DNA from: Siphonodentalium dalli
Lineage: Eukaryota; Mollusca; Scaphopoda; Gadilida; Siphonodentaliidae
Reading direction: 5' to 3'
Assembly (NCBI GenBank): GCA_032622095.1
Contig: CP136064.1
Span: 42,495,912-42,559,911 of the forward strand
DNA: 64,000 nt
In this document: positions 1-11,203 of the stretch, in pieces
Position numbering within the stretch: the stretch's first letter is position 1
How the letters are laid out: every line of letters starts with the position of its first letter
Translations under genes and position numbers: made by a program
The notes under the pieces: generated by a model
Told to the model about the DNA's origin: nothing
The model's input: the letters and a program-made list of their open reading frames with translations, nothing else
Database searches by the model: none

Positions 1-945
1 ATGGGATTTTCTTGAACTTGATAAGAGCCTAGCATTTTATTATTGGTTCATTGTGTTTCATCGGGATGGTAGTTATACATGCGTAGATCTTTCTGTACCG
101 AATTTTCACAAACTGCATTGTGGGTGTACATGTACATGTATATGTATCACTAATTAATAGTGTCACATAATTACGCCATGAATATGTATGCAGATTATAC
201 GGTATTGATATCAAACTCGATCAAAATTAGTGATTAACTGAAAACTGCTTAATTATTTTTGCCCATACACATAACTGTATTTACTTAAATTAATAAAACA
301 TAACCGAAATGTACATATATATATTAATTATACAACCTGAGAATTGCACATGCGATTTAATTTTTCGTGTAACATACTTAAACTGAAATTAATCAACACT
401 GTATAGCAATAATGTCTGGATTGACTTCGCCATGGATATATTAAAGGCAAACATTGCCATAAAGCAGCTATAAGAATGTGTGTTTCACCGAATGCGACAT
501 GAAAACTTGGCCAAATTTCAAGGAACTGGCTGTGCGAAACACTGCATCCAAATTTGGCAGTGTAATTGACATCAGCCAGTCTCTTGTAAATGAGGTTTCT
601 TACTGAAACACCTATTTTGCAGACGACGTGTATTATGGAGTTGTTTACATTCAACAGATCTATTGTGTTAACCCTTGCTGGTCCTCCATATGGGATATGG
701 TTCTAAAATCGAGTGGTTGCAGTGAACCAGATATTAGAGCGATTCGAAATCATGCACATAAAACAGCATGACAACTGGTCAATTTGTCGAAAATCCCATG
801 CAGTAATAAGGCTGGTGACACTTAACCAACAATGATCACCCAGTTAACCCATCAACATATGATTCTGTTGAGCCTCAAAGTTGAGTGTGATATTGTATAC
901 GCCTGTTTTGGGACATATTAATTATGTTATCTGTATTTTTATGTT
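1..945. other. Gene-free start of window
   Basis: No exon, RNA gene or clear repeat was recognised. Open frames are short and AT-rich, without recognisable motifs or splice context. The sequence TACCATAGTATGGTA near the right edge is a palindrome marking the start of the next repeat. Confidence 0.5.
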
Positions 946-1345
946 TACCCATACCATAGTATGGTAAACATAGTGTCGTTGCCCGGATTAACCACTCGTC
1001 GTTGGTCCGTCTGTCTGTCCGTCTGTCCGTCTGTCTGTCCGTAGACACTTTACGAGTAATGCGATAACTCAAACATTTTTTATCCGATCGAAACAAAATT
1101 TTGTATATGGGTTTCTCAGCTCAAAATACAGATCGAGTTCGAATTTGGGTTTGATCCGAGATTTTGTTACAGAGTTATGGCCCTTTTTCAACTTAGTATT
1201 CACGCATTCTGCCATAACTCAAACATTTTTTATCTGATTGGAACCAAATTTGGTATGTGAGTTTCACAGCCCAAAATACAGATCGAGTTCGAATATGGGT
1301 TTGATCCGATTAATTTTAAAGGAGTTATGACCCTTTTTTCGAAAA
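946..1345 (+). repeat. Dispersed repeat with GTCCGTCTG tract and two internal units
   Basis: Begins with a palindrome around ATACCATAGTATGGTA, then a run of GTCTGTCCGTCTGTCC, then two related segments about 150 bp apart. Each runs from ATAACTCAAACATTTTTTATC through a 'gaaccAAATTTgGTAT' core, 'AAAATACAGATCGAGTTCGAAT' and 'GAGTTATGGCCC'-like sequence. The same order of motifs recurs at 13.5, 17.9, 31.6, 34.4 and 41.9 kb. No coding capacity. Confidence 0.6.
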
Positions 1346-2239
1346 AAAATTGAAATTTTTTTTTTATTTAAAAACAAAATTACTTTTAACTTTTATAATA
1401 ATAATAAAAAAAATGTCATTGACATTGTCATTTGTTTTCATTTAGATATTGATGATTATGATAAAAGTTGATAAAAAGATTTCCAATGTGTCCCTTTAAT
1501 TTTTTTAAATAATTAAAAAGTTTTTAAGTTAAAAAAAATTGAAAAACTAACACCATTATAACTCTGCCAAGGGTACCCGAATCACCACATCAAATTTGAT
1601 TAAATCGGTCCAAAATCTTGTGTTATGTACTGGTAAATCTGTTTGGAGCAACATTAAATCCAATTCACCAATTGCCTTTGGACTACTTAGCTATTGATAA
1701 GGCTATATTATTTTCTGATGTCTCTTATGCCAATGTGCAAATAATCTGATAAAGAAGGCTATGGTATCTAATTTAAAATAAAGATTCAACAATAAACATC
1801 ACATGATATTAACAGTAGACATCTCTGCTGCGGAGTTATATCTTCAGATGGTCTGATATCATTATAATTGTTATTGGTTTAATAGAGAGGTCAGTGTTCA
1901 ACATAAACAATTCCTGTGATATTTTGACAGGTCTGCTATATAATTGATATTAATGGGTCAGTGGTGACTGGTGAGGTTCCTTATCTGTATACTAGGACAC
2001 ATTATTATTGTAAACTTAAATTGGACTCTCTTAACCCAAGTATTCCATGTCCAGGTCACACCTACACATTTAGCCCATGGGCTTGCTGGCTGTGGCGGTT
2101 TAGCATTACAGATCCTGTACCAGTGCATTCTCTTATATAAATGCCAGTGACCCATAAATTCCAATAATTTGTGTTTTGTACATTTGTCTATAAAAGTACA
2201 TAACAGTATACTCTATAATTCAACACCAAAACTCTCATT
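1346..2239. other. AT-rich, no gene recognised
   Basis: A/T-rich sequence with poly-A and poly-T runs and no convincing exon. Around 2110-2150 lies half of the ~69-nt hairpin family found later (CCAGTGCATTCTCTTATATA), without its second arm. Confidence 0.4.
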
Positions 2240-2580
2240 TATCCGATCATATTAAATTTTTATCGCCAAGGGATGGGTTAACATCTGCCGATCGTGATCG
2301 GCCTCTCGTTTATCTTAATAATAGCTATATTTTTTTTAAATGTAGTAATTTGGATTCCTCTCACCAATTTTCACCAGAGTTATGGCCATTTTTGTTGGAA
2401 TTTGCACTTAATTTTCCAGATAACTTTTGCAAGTCTGAATAGAATGGAATTAAATTTGGTATGTGAGTTTATTAGCCCCAAATACAGCTGAAATTTCTTA
2501 TTTGGATTCCGCTTGCTAATTTCCACTTGAGTTATGGCCCATTGTTGAAATTACCACGGGTGTATTTGGCCACGTCCTAG
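2240..2580 (+). repeat. Dispersed repeat fragment
   Basis: Carries GGGATGGGTTAACATCTGCC followed by the palindromic CCGATCGTGATCGG. The same block recurs at 36155-36195. It is followed by the shared 'TTTTCACCAGAGTTATGGCC' and 'AAATTTGGTATGTGAGTTTA' modules. No protein is encoded. Confidence 0.5.
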
Positions 2581-4075
2581 AAATGCTCTTGTTGAAAATT
2601 GCAAATATATCCAATCAAGCAATATTCTGACAGAAAGCTAGAAAACCTTCTGGTTAATTAACTCTCACAATGTGTTACATTTTGATGCTCTCAATTTATG
2701 CAAATTATCAATACGAATGGATATACTGTGTATTATATGAGGGAGGAACTTAATTTTTTCAGTTATTTATATATTATATATCATATTGTTGCTGAATCCC
2801 ATGTTGTTTTTAAAATTTTGTATACAAATCTTACACAATAAATTTATCTTGAATTAGAGTATCTTGCTTTATTGAATATGTCTTCTCATGGGTTATCTAA
2901 AAACCTTGAGCTCTGGTTATCAGAAATTAGTTCCAAACCGTCTTGTTGGTGTGCACCCTCATATACTAAATAAAGATTTAATGCTGCACGGACATAAACT
3001 ATGAATATTGAAGCAGTTTAAAAAATAGTAATATCTTAATTTGGTATCTGCTGCTCTTATTTTATTAAACAAAGAAAATTTCACATATTGTACACTCCTA
3101 TCTAATTGACACTGTGAGCCACTAGCCTTGAGCAATATGAAATAACAATATATTTTCAATAATACAGTTGTATTCTTTATTTACCTCTTAAAATGGGCAT
3201 GGGTCCTGACGCAAGTTACAGTTAAGCCACTTTTGTCATAAGCATTCATATTCGCATTCATGCGAGGTGTTATTGTAATTGCAAATAAAGAATAATAGGA
3301 TTTTCTTTTATAGGGAATGTCAGATTACAAGAACTCAAATCTTAACATTCCTCAAGTTGACTACTCATTGGCAAAATTTAATATCCAGTTATCAAAGGGT
3401 TGGAGTGTGACAACAGGGAAAAAGCTAATTATGCTTTCATAGTTGACAAACTATATCAGGGCTGTTTACTGATTAAATTTGTTTATCTCAGATTTAATGA
3501 ATTGTGGGACATCGATCTCTTGCTAGTATCCAGATTGTATAACCTGGACATGTTAATAAGAAATGAGAGTTTGTTCAGGAACATGTGAAGATATCTTGGA
3601 TATGGTGTCAAATTAATCGCACCCCTAAAATTCATAAGGAGTTGTGAGTTATATTCCATTGGCCATATTGAAGAGTGCCAATTAACTCTAGCAATTCCTA
3701 GGGTGGGTGAAGATACTCGGATACTTCGTAGCTAGGTACCTACGGTGAAGGTAACTCCACTCCAGTCAATGAGTTCGGGACCAGGATGATGAACCAACTA
3801 AATCCATGCTGGACGTCCCAGAAAACCCATTCGACTCGGTGAAGAATTCAATCATGACACTCCAAATTAAAATCAAATTAAATTAGATTATATTATTACA
3901 AACCCTAATAGTTATGGGAGGCCCTTTTCACATTTATTATTTATTTGCGCTTAAGCACAAATACCTAACATTCCCTTACTTCCCGCTGATTGTGAATGAT
4001 TGAGTCCATCTCATAGTATATTATTATGGGCCCATAGTAATAGCCCCATACAGACTCGAATTTGAAGGAAAAAAA
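2581..4075. other. No gene recognised
   Basis: About 1.5 kb without a supportable exon. A stretch near 3950 (TTTGCGCTTAAGCACAAAT) is an isolated unit of the CTTAAG palindrome family. Confidence 0.4.
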
Positions 4076-4079
4076 ACAT

Positions 4080-4177
4080 TTACATATGCATAGCATATCT
4101 GTCCCTGGTGTCCCAGGAATTAGTGCCTCACTCCCAGAGCTCTAGTTTATGTTATTAAAGGGACATCTCCTGCACAG

Positions 4178-4210
<33 letters not shown>

Positions 4211-4480
4211 ATCACTTCCATGGCCATAAAAAGGGAATTAAGGGTTACAGGGGGCTTGCTTCCTTTTTATGGTGTACTTACTGACTTGAAATAAGGGGGG
4301 GGGACTTATTTTCATATTATCAGCATCCCTGTCTCCAAGAATTTGTGTCTCCATTCCAGAGATCTAGTATATTTTATAAATAAGACATATCCTGCACAGA
4401 TCTATATCTTTTCCATGGTCATAAAAGGGATCTAGGGGTTACTGGGGGATTGCTTCCCTCATATTGTGGGTTTATATAGA
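4080..4480 (+). repeat. Two diverged copies of a ~230-bp repeat
   Basis: Two segments share CTCCAGAGATCTAG-like sequence, 'ATCCTGCACAGATCTAT', 'TTCCATGGTCATAAAA' and 'GGGGGATTGCTTCC'. A related copy lies at 53180-53420. Both places adjoin a GCGCTTAAG palindrome array, so this repeat and those arrays may be parts of one larger element. Confidence 0.5.
4176..4212. repeat. (TA)n microsatellite
   Basis: A run of alternating T and A, interrupted once, inside the repeat copy at 4080-4480. Confidence 0.8.
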
Positions 4481-4544
4481 CTTGAGTGATGTGTTTAGGC
4501 ATGTGCCAATTAAAATTAATTCAGGGGGGAATCAATGAATATTA

Positions 4545-4735
4545 TTTTTTATTTGCGCTTAAGTGGAAATTATTTGCACTTAAGCATAAATAATTTGCAC
4601 TTAAGGGCAAATTATTTGCGCTTGAGCACAAATGATTTACGCTTAAGCGTTACGCTTAAGTGTAAATATTTGCGCTTAAGCGCAAATCATATAGGTTATT
4701 TGCGCTTAAGCACAAATATTCCGTAATAAATATTC
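4545..4735. repeat. TTTGCGCTTAAGCGCAAA palindrome array
   Basis: About seven to eight units of the self-complementary core TTGCGCTTAAGCGCAA in varied forms, spaced roughly 20-30 bp. This is a degenerate member of the family at 52.0-53.1 kb. No clear terminal repeats or target duplication were found for this copy. Confidence 0.7.
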
Positions 4736-4879
4736 AACAATGAACGGATACCTGTCTTAATTTTCAAACTATTCCAATCTTCACGTCAGCAGTCACCTAC
4801 CTCAGCGGAGAGTTTCTACTTTAAATTTTTTTTTATAAATATATATATATATAATTATACATGTATATTGACAGGAAAC

Positions 4880-6470
4880 AGGTGCGATGATGAGCATAAT
4901 ATATAGGCCTATAGTCGAGCGATGTGCCAGCCTCGCATTCGAATTGTCATGACATTGTCAGTATAGACCTAGATTTGCATATAGCGTATAGTAGTTCAAT
5001 GAGTTGAGTTGTTCACTAAGTTTATAACATGTCACTAACGGTATGTGCACGTGCAGATACGCACAATGAATTTCGTGGTTTTTATCTAACACTAATAAGT
5101 AGATCATGCCATGAATCTCAACTTTGTCTACGGTCGTTTGACAGCTATAGTAGAGATTCATGACATGACCTAACTTATATAAGTACTCGGGGGCACAGGA
5201 TATTTCAGTCGGGATGATTATTATGGCATACCCCAGTCTACAGTTGGGATATCTGCAATGGTCAGCAAGCCCAGGTCATAGTATAGGCCTACTTATGTAG
5301 GCTATAGCTTTGGCCACCCTGCGTGTCACGTCGAGGGATCGCAGCACCTGCATATACATAGTCCTATGGGTCGAAAAATCATGCATGCCAGGCGACACCC
5401 TTGGCATTGCAGTAGCTAAGGTAGCCTATATATGCCTATACATATATAGGCCATCGTGTGCGTATATAATTTAGCTTTATTCTGCCTTTAATATATTTGC
5501 ATCTGCACACTAACTTGTAAATAATGCACATAACTTATATATATACCGGCAGGCCTACATGTATGATAATTTTTTCACGCTTACTGATGCAATTAAGCGC
5601 ATTTGAAGCAATATGGCACTATATGTAGACCTATACTGAGTCCGTGCTTACATTTCTCTGATATAAAAAGGCGTGGTTTTAGAAAATATAAATTATATTA
5701 ATATCACAAGACCTTTCAATATAAACTCATATGCCCCTATTGTTATCGCATCGGGCGTCAGCCCATTAGTTTGCCTTTAGTTGGTTGGTTTAAACATATT
5801 TATTGTAACTCAATTTACAAGGGATTGGGGGACAAGTTTGTTGGTTTAACCATCGATCTATATTATAATATACGTCGATGGTTTAACAGTAAGTACTGTC
5901 TTCGAGGAACCGTCTCATTTTATAGGTAGGCTATATACAGTCCTCGTCAATATACAATCATGGAACCGCGAGCCGCGGGACGATAGGCCTATATACATGC
6001 AAACTTGAAGCATGGATGATGATTCGAAAAATTGCAAAACTTGTAGGCCTACATGTATCTGCACAATCATAGCCAGGCAGTCTATTTACTGCATTAATTT
6101 GCGTAGAGCTGGAGGTAGGCCTACATATACTGGTAGGCCTATAGCTACCCCAGTCCCATATCTACATTTTATAACTTGAATCACATTGCACACATTTAGG
6201 CCATACGCAGCAATATCTGTCGGCATCATGGGGACTATATGCCTATGTAGATTATTTTTTAATTATATATGGCGATAGGCCTATTAAATTTGAGCTACAC
6301 ATATGTATAAATGTAGCCCTATGGCGATCGAGATACACGCATTTGCACGAAGTCAAGTTTGTATATTGCATGTCGCTACCTGTATATATGGGCCTAACTA
6401 TGACACATGCAATAGATTAGTATAGCATTTAGTAACTTTTTATGGGTTTTATATATATATAAATCATATT
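4880..6470. repeat. TAGGCCTA-rich segment
   Basis: At least eight copies of the palindrome AGGCCT, mostly as TAGGCCTA or GTAGGCCTAC, lie within about 1.4 kb (for example near 4909, 5286, 5553, 5986, 6044, 6117, 6134 and 6275), with many TATATA and GCATGC palindromes. No gene is visible. Confidence 0.45.
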
Positions 6471-6961
6471 AACTTGTTTATATATATAACATTTTGTAGG
6501 TCTTTAACTTTAGAAGGCACACATTGCAATTTTATTTAGTAAAACAAATTTTCTCGTTCTCAAAACTAGGAAATAAGCTGAAATTTTATAACCGGCTTGT
6601 GCAATACGTCATGCATTTTGCGTACACATGGAGCTGAAAATTTCACACGATTTGTTAGAAACTGTTATTATAAAATTGACGATATTAACCACAGAGGTGA
6701 TGAACACATACTGACTGGGTGGCAACTTGTTTCCAACCAACCAAAGAATGTACATGACGGGTGAGTATGTGTTATTATAGCTCGATGGTGGTGATATTCG
6801 ACTCATAAATTTGAATCTAATTAAGTCACATAATTTCGTCGTACTTTTGATAATAATACTAGGTATCATGACTTTTGTAAGTTTGTCAGTTTGTGATTGA
6901 ACTTTGAAGGTGAACATTTGACTTGTGAAATTGTGTTTCATGATAAAGAGAGTTCACTGAG

Positions 6962-9060
6962 GCTAATGGGGTTGTTGTCGTAACGTTTTACATAAATGCA
7001 CACCAGTCTCAGGCTCGCGTAGTGTCACGTGACGGGCCATTGTCGTAGTATTTTCTAAATAAATAATTCACACATGTTGATATTTTTTGTAAGTTAATTT
7101 TCTTCCGTTCATCGATCAAACAACCATGCAGTTCGTTCGGTCCCTGTTTAATATACGATCAATATGTTACCGATGATCAATTTTATTGCAGTTTCGTCAT
7201 TGACATTGTGATAAAAGAATGACTATCAGAACTTCGGAAGAAAAATAGTTATGAATTGAAGCAGACAGCAATTATTTATGGTACAGGTTAATTCCACATT
7301 AAGGTTCCACTTGCGTCAATTTTCAGTTTTTGTGTGGCCATTCTTAAATTGATGTTAGTTAAATTGTCACATTGTCAGCTTTCTGAGACTAATTTTGATT
7401 TTTTTAACGCCACTTAGTTTTCGTTTAACGATTTCTCAAAGTGTTTGAATATTGAATTATGTTTTTGGGGCGTATTGGCTGTAATTTTCTTGTAAGATTA
7501 TTCTAAACATAAATGGTGTAAATGATAATGAAAACACTGTAAGATGCATGTCATATGGTCAATTTGATTAACTCAATCATTTCTAAAGGCATTCTCATGT
7601 GTAATGAGAATTTTTTTTAATTTATATGGTAATATTTTTTCGTGTAACCTCTGTCACGAAATTGGTATATATGTTTTTACTTGGAGAGATGTGATATGTT
7701 TTATTGAGACCATGTCATATTTTTATCTTCTAGACAGGGGTAGAAACAAGAAGCAAAACATTCTTGGTCCTTCCTTACAAAGAAAGTTCAGATAAAGAGA
7801 CTCAAAATCTGTAACCTCTGTCACGAAAATAGTGAAAAATGTCCTGAACCAAAATAAATTTACAATTCAGCGGACTCAATCACAAAAACTTTATAGATGG
7901 CCAGATTCCATGTACAAAACAGTGAAAAGTGCTTGTCATAAAATGGTGGATACATGTACCACCAACTCATCCGCACCCCCCCCCCCCCCCCCACATTACA
8001 TTCCTGATATCACTCCGCATGGCAAGTGAAATGGATTACACAGCTTATATAGTTAATTAGTAAATATATGACTCAAAGAACATTTTGAATAACAAGCTTC
8101 AACATTTGAGAATTTCCTGACATTATCAAGCATTAAACAGCAAAGTTGCCACCAGACCTCATACCAGCATGATACATCATCCCAGATGTGATGGAATAAA
8201 CCACCATGGTTGCATGTATGAGTTTGATGGAATTCATATATCCAAGGATGCATGTACATTAAGTTGACATCGGTACCGTACGATGCCTTCAATCTGAATA
8301 CTTGGGCTCAATGGGTCGGATCAAGAGATTCCTGAATTTTTGCAGATCTATTCTTGAGTAAAGACCCCCCTCCCATCATACTTTGACATCCCTCATATCA
8401 GTTTGATGGAAAGGATCCTGTCTTGATCAACAGCCAAGGGCTGTATAGGGTTGAAGTGGAGTAAAAAATTGACATGAACCTACCAAATATGTATTATGTG
8501 TTCTTTTTTAATTGAAGTTGAGGAAATTAAATTGATTCTGTTTGTTGAAAATACCTCTTCATGTGATTTGTGGGAACGTAACCTCTGTCACGAAATTACA
8601 TGTGACCTCTGTCACGGAAAGATCACATGTTAATTCAATTATGTGGAGTACTACATCCCTAAATTCTTACAGGTATGCATATCTAACAATATTCTATATC
8701 ATTTTGCTATTTGAGATTTAGTGAAGGGTCAATGATGAGATAGAATTTACAGGCAATATTTAGAGATTTCAAAAAGGTGTCTTTTTTCGTAACCTCTGTC
8801 ACAGTTTACTTTCAAGATCTAATGCTTGAAAAAATCAAAGTTTTCTCAAAATTGTATTCTTTTATACAAAAATATAGATATTGTTTTGTTTATAAAAAAC
8901 AATAAAAACCACTGTCTTTATATTCTATGATGGAAACTTCTTGGTGAAAGTTGTCAATTCAAATTGTTTGTAACCTCTGTCACGATGGAATTAACCGGCA
9001 ACATTTCAATCTCGCGGTGTGCATTTATGTATAAAACGTTACGACAATGACCCCATTAGC
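6962..9060. mobile_element. Non-autonomous DNA transposon, 9-bp target duplication
   Basis: The 2099-bp segment starts GCTAATGGGGT and ends ACCCCATTAGC-like. Its ends form an inverted repeat of about 45 bp (both include GTCGTAACGTTTTA and ATAAATGCACACC). It is flanked by the exact 9-bp direct repeat TTCACTGAG (6953-6961 and 9061-9069). No transposase frame is visible inside. A 9-bp duplication with such ends fits Mutator-like elements best; that assignment is inference. Confidence 0.85.
7644..8984 (+). repeat. Six copies of GTAACCTCTGTCACG within the transposon
   Basis: The 15-mer GTAACCTCTGTCACG or a one-base variant occurs at 7644, 7811, 8578, 8602 (GTGACC form), 8789 and 8970, all on the plus strand and unevenly spaced. 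Internal repeated motifs like this are typical transposase-binding sites in other DNA transposons, but here they lie throughout the element and in one orientation only. Confidence 0.85.
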
Positions 9061-9069
9061 TTCACTGAG

Positions 9070-10430
9070 TTTACCAATTGTCTGAGTTTTGTGATCTGAT
9101 CTGAATCTGAGATCTCGCTATGCATTTCTAATTGTCTCCTCCCCTTGTAATAATCGATGCATACATGTTATCGCTGCAGTGAATTTATCTGCCAAGGCGA
9201 ACCATCACGTCGAGTTGAAGAGGTGAGATCATTTTAACAAATAAGCCGCCGCAGTCGTCGAGTTTGATCAGCGATCAAAACTCTTCAACTGGACATGATG
9301 CGAAGCCCAAATCAATCCATTGCAGCAATAACAGGTTTATTATGGTATATGACATGATTTTTATTTAAAAAGCACAATTATGAAATGAAACCACATATGT
9401 AGGCCAATAGTAACAAGGATAAAGAAGGAACCATTGTTGTATAATAAATCGTCCGGCTTTTTTACGTCACAACCATTCATTCTTTGTTGTAATTTTAATA
9501 GTGACTTTGAATGTTTTTGCTTCTGTTTGTCAGAGCAAAGAGGGTCAAACAGTTTTGTCAAACTGGTTAGCACATCGGTGTCTTTATCGCTATGAAATCA
9601 ACACAATGCACACCTATTACTAATTGCTCCAAGCACATTAGGTCGTATAACAGACATGGGTTTTATATTATATACGGATATACAGATTGGATCAGTTCTG
9701 TTGAACTTGAGTATAAGAGATGGCACCATAACTGGCTGGAATTAGGTATAGTCTCCCTTTAAATAACAAATAGATTGTTGTATATCATTTTCAACATAGC
9801 ATATCAACACCATGAGTCCATGACCAAAGTTATTTGTACTTTACATACATAATTTCATTCCAAAATAATTTATTTGCCCTTATCCTTTCAGAATGGTGTA
9901 TATGCATGCAGTTTAATAGAATTCTATGCACAGACATATAGGTTTTGGAACTGCTGGCTGTAAAATGTAAGTGATTATTCCTAGTTTCAAACACAATTGA
10001 AGCAGACATTCATGACAAACATTGGTGGATTTTATTAATTACTGTCAGCCTGCAATGGGCAACTTGAAGGAAATGATTATCCCAGATGAAGAAAATTATG
10101 AAATAAATATAGTTTGTTAGTGTACTTGAATATGCTCCAATGGGCCACAGTGCAATACTCCTCAATAGAACATGCTCAAACTACATTCATTTCTTAAATT
10201 ATTTTTATAATAAATTAGGATCAGGGAACAATCCAGGGCTGATTTGAAACCTGTTACTGGTGTGGGCGCCAGAACTCTGGAAGGCCAAATGTCCAGAAAT
10301 TCCTAGCGGAGATTATTTATTTAATCTGAATAATTATGAATTATAATAATAATAATATAATAGTATGATACAAAAAGTTTAAAGAAATCATGAGATTTGC
10401 CAGGTGTCATTGCCAGGTTGTCCCTGCCAT
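9070..10430. other. No gene recognised
   Basis: Unique-looking AT-rich DNA. The minus-strand frame at 9361-9573 has no known motif. (AAT)n-like sequence lies near 10340. Confidence 0.4.
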
Positions 10431-10459
10431 CACTATATAATTATTGGTACCGGTGTAAC

Positions 10460-11203
10460 AGGATATCTCCCCCCTGGATATCTCCCCCCCCACCCTGGAT
10501 ATTTCCCCCCCCCCCCCCATGTACGACTAAAAAATAATTTCACTCGTTTGTTATCGTTTGGTTCTGAAATGGCCAGAAAAATGTTTTTTGAGATTAAAAC
10601 CAAAAATTATTAATTTTTTTTTTATTTAAAAAAAAAAGTGACAAAATTATTGTTTTCACAAATTTGATTGTCTGTTCATTGGCCAGAAAAATGTGTTTTT
10701 TTAATTAAATTTTTGTCTTTTCTTTCAAATGTCCAGGCTTGGATATTCCACCCCCCCCCCCCATCCAGCCCACTACATGACAAAAAAATCATCTTATGGT
10801 TTTATCGCTTATTTTTCTTTATATATTCATGAGTCAGGGTTTGGGGTGGGGGGAAGATGTCCAGGTCAGGATATCCCCCCCCCCCACCCAGCACCTACAT
10901 GAAAAAAAAATAATCTTAAGGTTTTATCACTCGTTCTGCTTTATATAGTCATGAAATAGCGAGAAATTAACTTCTTCTGAGAACAAGTTGTTTGAGTCAG
11001 GGTTTGGGAGGGGGGGAAGATGTCCAGGTCAGGATATCTCCCCCCCCCCACCCAGCACCTACATGACAAAAAAATAATCTTTACTTTCTCAATGTTTCAT
11101 GACTATAAAGCAAAACAAGCGATAAAACCATAAGATTATTTTTTTGTCATGTAGGTGCTGGGTGGGGGGTGGGGGGGGGGGGGAGATATCCTGACCTGGT
11201 ATA
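10460..11203. repeat. C-tract repeat family with terminal foldback
   Basis: Direct copies of 'GGATATC-(C)9-14-ACCCAGCACCTACATGA' lie near 10470-10520, 10740-10790, 10868-10905 and 11032-11070. A copy in the opposite orientation lies at 11140-11203. The last two form an inverted repeat of about 55 bp per arm with a ~60-nt loop. The G-rich strand has runs of 6-13 G. Confidence 0.75.
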
